A DNA stretch of 64,000 nt, taken from contig NC_088304.1 of NCBI RefSeq assembly GCF_032854445.1, forward strand, positions 1,302,001 through 1,366,000, written 5' to 3'. The notes under the pieces were generated by a model. The model was given only the letters and a program-made list of their open reading frames with translations, ran no database searches and was not told the origin of the DNA. Positions 56,263-64,000 of this stretch are shown piece by piece (positions within the stretch are counted from its first letter, which is position 1; each line of letters starts with the position of its first letter). Source of the stretch: Liolophura sinensis (taxonomy: Eukaryota > Mollusca > Polyplacophora > Chitonida > Chitonidae). Position numbers and translations under genes: made by a program.

Positions 56263-57770
56263 TATGCGAGATATAGATTACACTCGTACCTTTACAAAAA
56301 TGTTCATTCGACAAAGTTACCAGCCATACGGTTGACCCTTGACAGGAAAATAAAGGACCAATGATTTAAGTTTGAATGAACATACACCTGTGATAAATTT
56401 ATGTATCCCAGCTGCGCTTTTATTGCATCTGTTCATATATCCAACGTGGCGATCTAATTAAACACGATGAGTATGCAGTCCCTATCCCCGGATTAAGCGA
56501 CACAAAGATATATCCAAGTGCAAATGTAACGCTATCGGGGCCTCAACACCAGTATGTAGATATCAAACAAAATGTCCTTACTACGCTGCAAATAATTATA
56601 CCAGCTAGTAGACGCGAATTATCAACAAATTGAAAAAATGAAACGAATGTGAACAAAGATAGGTTTGTATTCTCTCAGTGCACCATGGTACAGTCAACTA
56701 TGTTTAGGAGAAATGGCGGGCTCACTGTGAACCACGCCTTATGCAGCTGTAGGCAGGGATATTTTAGGCCTAACGCCAATAGGCCTATAGATAGAACGAG
56801 ACATAAGACGACGACAGCAAAATTTGGAAACCGAAGCCAAAAGTTATTTAGTCCAGCAAAACAATGTAGGTGAAACAGCCACTGTACATTTTAGATGTAT
56901 TGTGATGGAAAACATTCCATTGCTGATCATATCTAGTCAAAAACCAATTGTAAAAAAAGAGTAGGTTTACTTAACACGTGCGAGGCCTGTAGCTTAGAAT
57001 TACTGTCGTAAGTGTGAAACAGAATACCATCAAAAAGTATGCCCTTTTGAAAGGAAGATTCCGAACATACTTCTATGATTTTCCTTTTTTTTTTCTTACA
57101 GTGAAGAAAATACAAAGTGCTGACGTACGCTGACGTCACGGATTTGTTTTATTCCCTTAAACTGATATGTCCGCTATCAACAAACGCGCGAGCCTATAAG
57201 AATGGCCAACTTCCCACTCAAAGCAGGAGGTGGTCAGGTAGTACCTGAGCAGCACACGACACTATTCAGGAGGGTGAAGTATATAGTTGCAGCAAAGAAA
57301 TTTGTTTACTTATTTCCCAAATGTTTTATTAGGGGAATTTATTAAATTTCTCCACCTGTGCGGCAATGTTGCCTTGATTATTTATTTACTTGACCTTATT
57401 GTCAAGTGTTGCGACACGGGTCCTGGCACAAGTATGTTCAGAGACAGGAAAATTCAGTACAACTGAATTCCATATTGAAAGCATACATTGATTTTTACAA
57501 TAAATGTGATCCTGAACATGGGGTAATTAAAGGGGGTGGGATAAATATCGTTTCCCATCTTTCGTCAACACTGTTAAAAGCTATAGGGCCTACGTGATTG
57601 GCTCGCTGACAGTTCATTGATAATAATCAGCCAATCCAAAGCTACACACGAGCCGAACTATACTTTCGTTTACTACGTAACTGTGTCGTCTGTATCGAGT
57701 TCAAACGTCCAAAATATGTTGACTCAGTGGCCAAAGGTACTTTAGAAATTCCCTTATATATAAGTTTCAG

Positions 57771-57977
57771 GGGCCTCCGTGGCTCAGTCGGTTAGCGCGC
57801 TAGCGCAGCGTAATGACCCAGGAGCCTCTCACCAATGCGGTCGGTGTGAGTTCAAGTCCAGCTCATGCTTGCTTCCTCTCTGGCAGTAAGTGGGAAGGTC
57901 CTCTAGCAACCTGCGGATGGTCGTGGGTTTGCCCGGGGGAAAAACACCAATCAAATAAATAAACAAATAAATAAATA
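57771..57977 (+). mobile_element. tRNA-derived SINE with well-preserved head
   Basis: Begins gggcctccgtggctcagtcg, gttagcgcgctagcgcagcg; B-box-like gtgagttcaagtcc. The body is shortened internally, then the (aaat)n tail. It is the best view of the family's promoter. Confidence 0.92.
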
Positions 57978-58931
57978 TATCAGTTTCATCTCTAAATGTG
58001 CGAATGCTGTTGCCGTCGAATTTTTCGAATGTTGTTCTCTGGTATGTGTATATATGTTTTGCTGTATTTTAGTTGGCGTTCTCACACACGCTACGCACTC
58101 ATCGTCGTCACGGACTTTCCTGGGTTTCTCAAGATCTTCCACTGACAAGCATGTGTTGTTAACTACAAGCAGTATCTGCTTCTCAGTTTTAACTGTATCT
58201 ATGATGATGTAAAAAATTCAGAGAAAGTTTGGTGAGTATAGACATGTCTGAGGTTGAATTTTCTGTGTGGCGTATATATCATCCTGCACAGAAATGTTGA
58301 CCTTTCATCCTTAAATTACTTTGTACTTCTACACGCGCTTTTGTAAGCGGACACAAGTCAAAATAATCTCGCTGATTTGAGGCATAATTTTGTATTAATT
58401 TTTTTTTTTTTTGTATTCAATTCTAGTCAAAAATTTCGTTTCTTTCTCGCCAAGGCTCGAAGCAGGCTAAAATTTTTAATTTAATGATAAATTTGATACT
58501 ACTTAGTCACTGGTTGGAGATCCCCCATATAGTACTATCCATGTACATGTATTTTAACGTTGGATGTATGTGTAAGTATGTAAACCATAGAAGGACTCAG
58601 CATGAAAGAATCGTCCACGACAACGCGATGTAGGCCTACGTGCTCTAGATTGACTTACCCGAGGGAGGTGTGGGGGGGGGGGGGGGGGACGGAAGGTTCA
58701 TGCTCGAACCGTCGTCACTTACATCAACTAAAACACCACAAAACAACGCTTTTATAACAATATCCTGAAGAAGCGCTCGTATTTATAACGTTGGTCTCAC
58801 ATGAATCTGTACCTATGACGATACACGCATGTGCGAGTTTAGATTAGGCCTGTTTACAAGTCTTGCGCAAGTGTCAGAAATCCGGCCCTTGCTCAACATG
58901 AGCTCTTGAGGCATTGATCTGAGGAATACTC

Positions 58932-58939
58932 TATATAAA
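58932..58939 (+). promoter_or_regulatory. TATA box of the DUF4291 gene
   Basis: TATATAAA lies 98 bp upstream of the exon 1 ATG. Transcription would be expected to start near 58960-58970, leaving a 5' UTR of about 70 bp. No experimental start is known. Confidence 0.4.
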
Positions 58940-59036
58940 TAAGTCTACCCCCATAACATAGACATGATTACGGATTCTCCTAGGGTCAGACATAGTGTTA
59001 CAACGCGAGATACAAGAGTAACGAGATATAAAGACC

Positions 59037-59242
59037 ATGGCAACATCTACCGAACAAGCTGCAACAACAACAGCGACACACCGCGGTCTTGACGTCAAAA
59101 CTGAAAGCGAAAGGTACAATGATCAGAGACGAATGTGGCCGAGTTCAGGGCGGCACATTTTGGCACATTACGATGACAGCTCTATCATCGTCTATCAGGC
59201 GTTCAAATCGTCCATAGCTGATTATGCTGTCAAACATCAAAG
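59037..59242 (+). CDS. DUF4291 gene, coding exon 1
   Basis: Encodes 68 residues plus two bases. It begins MATSTEQAATTTATHRG and ends IADYAVKHQ. The donor AG|gtatgg joins exon 2 to complete an Arg codon, giving HQRFGGPDYKFERMTW. Confidence 0.9.
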
Positions 59243-62200
59243 GTATGGTATACAGCAGCTGTACAGTTAGCTCTTTATGACTGTTATTACGTACGTTAAT
59301 CAGCACCGAAAGACACCAGCTCGATCCTGTTCTTATACTGGCCTGGCGTCGTTGGAGTCTCGACACTAGTAACTGTTAATTTCGTGCTCAATGCAGGTTT
59401 CGGCCGATTGTCTATGTTATCAAAAAAATCCTGTGCAAATAAAATACACCAATCCACTAACTTCGATCAGTACTTTCTGCACCACAGCAGATATGCCCCT
59501 ATACTTGCTTTAGAATAGATGTACGTATGATAATGCCATGAATGCTTCCATGGCACACACTCTGTGGTCACTCCCGCTATTTTCACAGTGCCCCATGACG
59601 AAGCATGCGCGTAACGGCTGAAGATTTTATACTAGGCTTGTAAAATATTGATTCATTTTCATTTTAGGTTTGGGGGTCCAGACTACAAGTTTGAGAGAAT
59701 GACATGGATTAAAACAAACTTCCTGTGGATGATGTACAGAAGTGGATGGGCAACCAAACCGGGGCAAAATCGCATTCTTGCAATTCGAATATCGCGGGAT
59801 GGCTTTGAAAAGATTCTAGCTAATGCCTTCACCATAGAGGTAAGTTGTCAGTAGTCCGATTCAGTGCGGAAAATTCAAAAACCTCCACAGATGTTAACGT
59901 GACTTACATTCACTTACTATAACATTGGATTCATGAAACATAGCAATCCATTCATTTAACATAGCATTAGATTCATAAAATGTAGCATTGTATTCATTTA
60001 ACATGGCATTACATTCACATGGTATAGTATTGCATTAACTCAATTAATCATCACATAAAGGTAGTAGTACAGGGTCCTCCGTGGCCGAGGTTATTGGCAT
60101 GCCAGCACAGAGCAGTGGCTCAGGAGCCTCTCTTTCAATGCGTTCACTGTGAATTCAAGTCAAGCTCATGAAAGCTCCCTCTTCGGCCGTACATGGGAAG
60201 GTCTTTCAGCCTCATTTCCTTCCACCCTAATGCTGGCCATGTCAGCAGGAAAATAAATTGATAATGGTAGGTCTAAGTAACAAAAACAAAAAATGGGGAG
60301 GCTAACTTTATGATAACTGTATTTCACACCTGACACACCTGAAGTTTGTCATCATGTTAGTGACACACTTTGCTTCACACTGGTAGATTCATCCAACTTA
60401 TAGGGCTATGTAAGAGTCCAATTTTTGTGAAGTTTTATTCATTTCTTAATTGTTAAAATTAAAAAATTATTCTGAAAGTACATTTTTACCTAGCATACAT
60501 GTACTTTAGGTGAAATGAAATGTAGGACTTTAAAGCCGTTATGTGCTGCTGAAAGTGCAGTTTTACTGGCTAAACCTCAGGTGAAATACGGTAATTAATT
60601 GTCGCTGTGAGTGCAGTTTACTGGCTAAACCTCAGGTGAAATATGGTAATTAATTGTCGCTGTGAGTGCAGTTTACTGGCTAAACCTCAGGTGAAATACG
60701 GTAATTAATTGTCGCAGTGAGTGCAGTTTTACTGGCTAAACCTCAGGTGAAATACGGTAATTAATTGTCACTGCGAGTGCAGTTTTACTGGCTAAACCTC
60801 AGGTGAAATACAGTAATTGTCACTGTGAGTGCAGTTTACTGGCTAACCCTCATGTAAAATACAGTAATTGTCACTGTGAGTGCAGTTTACTGGCTAAACC
60901 TGAGGTGAAATACAGTAATTGTCACTGTGAGTGCAATTTTACTGGCTAAACCGCATGTGAAATACAGTAATTGTCACTGTGAGTGCAGTTTTACTGGCTA
61001 AACCGCATGTGAAATACAGTAATTGTCACTGTGAGGGAAGTTTTACTGGCTAAACCTCATGTGAAATACAGTAATTGTCACTGTGAGTGCAGTTTTACTG
61101 GCTAAACCGCATGTGAAATACAGTAATTGTCACTGTGAGGGAAGTTTTACTGGCTAAACCTCATGTGAAATACAGTAATTGTCACTGTGAGTGCAATTTT
61201 ACTGGCTAAGCCTCATGTGAAATACAGTAATTGTCGCTGTGAGTGCAGTTTTACTGGCTAAACCTCAGGTAAAATACGGTAATTAATTGTCGCAGTGAGT
61301 GCAGTTTACTGGCTAAACCTCATGTGAAATACAGTAATTGTCACTGTGAGTGCAGTTTTACTGGCTAAACCTCATGTGAAATACAGTAATTGTCACTGTG
61401 AGTGAAATTTTACTGGCTAAACCTCATGTGAAATACAGTAATTGTCACTGTGAGTGCAGTTTACTGGCTAAACCTCATGTGAAATACAGTAATTGTCACT
61501 GTGAGTAAAGTTTTACTGGCTAAACCTCATGTGAAATACAGTAATTGTCACTGTGAGTGCAATTTTACTGGCTAAACCTCATGTGAAATACAGTAATTGT
61601 CACTGTGAGTGAAGTTTTACTGGCTAAACCTCATGTGAAATACAGTAATTGTCACTGTGAGTGCAGTTTTACTGGCTAAACCGCATGTGAAATACAGTAA
61701 TTGTCACTGTGAGGGAAGTTTTACTGGCTAAACCTCAGGTGAAATACAGTAATTGTCACTGTGAGTGCAATTTTACTGGCTAAGCCTCATGTGAAATACA
61801 GTAATTGTCGCTGTGAGTGCAGTTTTACTGGCTAAAGCTCAGGTAAAATACGGTAATTAATTGTCGCAGTGAGTGCAGTTTACTGGCTAAACCTCATGTG
61901 AAATACAGTAATTGTCACTGTGAGTGCAGTTTTACTGGCTAAACCTCATGTGAAATACAGTAATTGTCACTGTGAGTGAAATTTTACTGGCTAAACCTCA
62001 TGTGAAATACAGTAATTGTCACTGTGAGTGCAGTTTACTGGCTAAACCTCATGTGAAATACAGTAATTGTCACTGTGAGTAAAGTTTTACTGGCTAAACC
62101 TCATGTGAAATACAGTAATTGTCACTGTGAGTGCAATTTTACTGGCTAAACCTCATGTGAAATACAGTAATTGTCACTGTGAGTGAAGTTTTACTGGCTA

Positions 62201-64000
62201 AACCTCATGTGAAATACAGTAATTGTCACTGTGAGTGCAGTTTTACTGGCTAAACCTCAGGTAATTGTCGCTGTGAGTTCAACTCGGGCTCTTGCTGGCT
62301 TATACTTTGGCCATAACATGGGAAGGTCTACCAGCAACTTGTGGATTGTCGTGAGTTTCCTCCTGGCTCAGGTTTCTTAACACCATTTTGCTGGCTGTTA
62401 CCATATAGGTGAAATGTTTTTTAGTGCAGTGTAAAACACCAATTGGATAAACAGATAAATGTTGTGTTCAGGTAACTAGCTTAGTCGTGTAATATCTGCT
62501 GGTTTACAGGAATTGACTATTTGAAACTGGTGCCAGGTACGGTAAACCTACAGTCAACATCATTCAGGAGAAAGTTGGTACAGTATGTTTCAAATCATCG
62601 CAGACACTGCTACTAAATGTCACAAGTTTTCTGTTTGTTACAGCTTCAGAAGTCTAAGGGCTTGACCAGTGAGGACGTAAATGTGCGGTTACAGTGGGAT
62701 CCAGACCACTCCCCTAACTACCACAAGCAACAACGAAGAGCAATTCAGCTTGGCCTCAAAGGGGAGGTAAGCCAGGAAAACTTCAGAGTGGCAAATTAAA
62801 CAGGCTAAACATAAACAATAAAACAAAGATGTATATTGGTTTTATTCAGCTGTTGAGTTCAGGAAAATTGTGGAATTTTTTACCTGCAGCAGGTTTTTTT
62901 TTGTTCCAGTTATAGGCCTTGCAGAGTCATCGATAAGCTTAGATGATGCATCTAAACTTCCAGGGCCTATAAAAGCTAAACACTGTACGGTAAATATTTG
63001 GCAAATTACTGACCCTCTGCAGACCCGAATGTGAAATATAAATAAAGCAGATTTGACAGGTTTATAAAGAGGTACATACATATTGCATGTAAAGAGAACA
63101 TAAATGAAATGAGTGCCATTTGAGTGAGTGAGTGCGTGCATGGGGTATAAGTTCGTGCTCAACAATTTTCACTCATATGACAACGAAGGAATCCTTAGGG
63201 TGTATGTAATGTGCCCCTTGTTTCTGGACGGATTTCCACCGCTCTTTTATCTATTGCTGCTTCACTGAGACGACTTACCAAAGGCAAGTAAGCTGCCCCG
63301 CCCGAGCCATTATACTGATACGGGTCAACCAGTCGTTGCACTATCCCCTTCACGCTGAAGGCCAAGCAAGGAAGTTACAACTTCCTTTTTTAAAGTCTTA
63401 GGTGTGACTCACCCAGGATCGATCCTACTGTTCCCGAAGCGGACACTCTTCCAACTGTGCTATTGGGGGCTGGTCAGTGCCATTTGAAGCGCCTGGAAAA
63501 CTGTCCCCCAAAACACTGGCATTTACAGTTGACTTTTTCAGCACCACACTAAGAAAGCGTTCAAAATATAATCAAATAGTGGATATAATCACATCACTCC
63601 CTGTGTTTGTCCACAAAAAATAATGAAAAGATCTCTGATAAACTACCTTGGGACTATTCTAAGAAGTAAGATGAATTTTCATTTGATAAAAAATAATGTT
63701 AAAAAGCTTTTGAAAATATAGTCAAAAATATATAAAATCTGCTCTGCCCCCGCCCCCCTCCTTCCCCAATTAAATTACTCATATATATTGTTAAGTATTG
63801 CTAATATTGGACACATTTTTCTATTGCCTTTCATTTGAAACATGAATGTCTACTTTGAAGTTGCACTTCTCAGGCATGTCTGTAGCCTTCCGTTTGCTGT
63901 CATTAGATTTGAATGGTCTGTCATGGAGAAAGCACTTAAACTTTCAGAAACATTAGCCCAGAATGTTTTACTCCTCTTTCCAGATAGTTAAAAAGTTTTC
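59037..64000 (+). CDS. DUF4291-family protein, 3' end beyond the window
   Basis: The gene has three complete coding exons (59037-59242, 59668-59839, 62644-62766) and the start of a fourth (63984-64000). All junctions are GT-AG with phases 2, 0 and 0. The assembled 172 residues contain the family-like blocks HYDDSSIIVYQAFKSSIADYA, RMTWIKTNFLWMMYRSGWA, KPGQNRILAIRISRDGFE, VRLQWDPDHSP and RRAIQLGLKGE. These are characteristic of DUF4291, a domain of about 200 residues known from bacteria and various eukaryotes with no established biochemical role. About 30-40 residues should remain outside the window. The first 35 residues are a polar extension ahead of the domain. Intron 2 (2.8 kb) carries a SINE and a 1.7-kb tandem array. 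The ATG has a good context (gaccATGG) and a TATA box lies about 100 bp upstream. Confidence 0.92.
59668..59839 (+). CDS. DUF4291 gene, coding exon 2 (domain core)
   Basis: Acceptor ttttag, donor GAG|gtaagt, ending in phase 0. The exon carries the most conserved family segment: MTWIKTNFLWMMYRSGWA, KPGQ and RILAIRISRDGFE. Confidence 0.95.
59912..60045. repeat. ~26-bp degenerate tandem repeat
   Basis: Imperfect copies of attcatttaacatagcatta, in intron 2 of the DUF4291 gene. Confidence 0.75.
60072..60262 (+). mobile_element. diverged SINE
   Basis: gggtcctccgtggccgaggt, caatgcgttcactgtgaatt, aagtcaagctcatg and cggccgtacatgggaaggtc. In intron 2 of the DUF4291 gene. Confidence 0.8.
60545..62268. 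repeat. 51-55-bp minisatellite, about 33 copies
   Basis: Unit ttactggctaaacctcatgt, gaaatacagtaattgtcact, gtgagtgcagt. A higher-order copy is visible at an offset of 574 bp (actggctaagcctcatgtga at 61201 and 61775). In intron 2 of the DUF4291 gene. Confidence 0.96.
62269..62460 (+). mobile_element. 5'-truncated SINE fused to the end of the array
   Basis: gtgagttcaactcgggctct, catgggaaggtctaccagca, ttgtggattgtcgtgagttt and a final aacaccaattggataaacag. It starts at the box B region, where the array unit gtcgctgtgagtgca resembles the SINE word gtcgctgtgagttca. Confidence 0.75.
62644..62766 (+). CDS. DUF4291 gene, coding exon 3
   Basis: Acceptor tgttacag, donor GAG|gtaagc, 41 codons. It encodes LQKSKGLTSEDVNVRLQWDP and DHSPNYHKQQRRAIQLGLKG, matching the C-terminal half of the domain. 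Confidence 0.94.
63175..63478 (-). mobile_element. tRNA-derived SINE of a different family
   Basis: The minus strand reads gcccccaatagcacagttgg, aagagtgtccgcttcgggaa, then agtaggatcgatcctgggtg. A-box (tagcacagttgg) and B-box (ggatcgatcc) blocks are clear. In intron 3 of the DUF4291 gene. Confidence 0.7.
63984..64000 (+). CDS. DUF4291 gene, start of coding exon 4 (cut by window end)
   Basis: The acceptor ctctttccag is followed by IVKKF and a partial codon in the expected phase. This fits the family pattern of a short basic and aromatic segment after the QxGLxGE block. Confidence 0.65.

Larger units (their letters stand above)
56231..59036. other. head-to-head intergenic region between NAA25 and the DUF4291 gene
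   Basis: Holds both promoters, a SINE at 57771 and a poly-G run at about 58673-58688. No complete gene is seen. A 12-codon ATG segment at 57202-57237 ends at a GT. Confidence 0.55.

Noticed and set aside
56231..56314. Upstream in-frame ATG as NAA25 start
   Set aside because: It adds 28 residues with no similarity to the family. The downstream ATG matches the conserved N-terminus and has a strong context.

Overview
This window is intron-rich animal nuclear DNA. It has GT-AG introns, long non-coding spans, tRNA-derived SINEs, small inverted-repeat elements and very many minisatellites. The SINE family and a dispersed repeat starting 'atatgcccctgccattaggcg' with a run of 'tctgtctgtcc' resemble repeats I associate with molluscs. 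A marine lophotrochozoan, probably a mollusc, is therefore my best guess, by inference only.

The main gene is NAA25 (MDM20), the auxiliary subunit of the NatB N-terminal acetyltransferase. It lies on the minus strand from the start codon at 56230 to the stop at 16707. I could assemble 28 coding exons with consistent GT-AG boundaries and matching phases. They sum to 2910 nt, or 969 residues plus stop, close to the roughly 970 residues of human NAA25. I see no frameshift or internal stop, so the gene looks intact. To its right, on the plus strand, is a DUF4291-family gene. Three complete coding exons lie between 59037 and 62766, and a fourth begins at 63984 and runs off the window. The two genes are head to head, 2.8 kb apart. 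The left 16 kb holds no confidently identified gene. One plausible terminal coding exon (6206-6446, plus strand, followed by an AATAAA) is unrecognised.

Layout: 1-790 tandem array; 830-4290 no gene seen; 4297-5760 a 31-bp array and repeats; 6206-6791 possible terminal exon and polyA signal; 8290-8890 two SINEs; 9578-10005 array; 10.2-16.7 kb mostly unique AT-rich DNA with small MITEs; 16.7-56.2 kb NAA25; 56.2-59.0 kb intergenic; 59.0-64.0 kb DUF4291 gene with a 1.7-kb array in its second intron.

The striking feature is the minisatellites. About 20 tandem arrays cover roughly a third of the window and occupy more than half of the NAA25 introns. At least five are built from units that span an exon-intron junction of NAA25 itself: the exon 4 acceptor (90 bp), exon 11 body plus donor (about 137 bp), exon 13 donor (86 bp), exon 24 donor (44 bp, about 79 copies) and exon 27 donor (55 bp, two copies). 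Exon 7 probably adds a sixth. Each array places many copies of the real splice site in the flanking intron. The exon 4 array has a period that is a multiple of three and stays open in frame with the exon for about six units, so alternative acceptor use could add 30-residue modules. This recurrent seeding of tandem repeats by splice junctions is the main observation. Non-autonomous elements also cluster here: four or so short elements bounded by TTAA, a foldback element with arms of about 220 bp, and a CTTCAA-ended MITE family.
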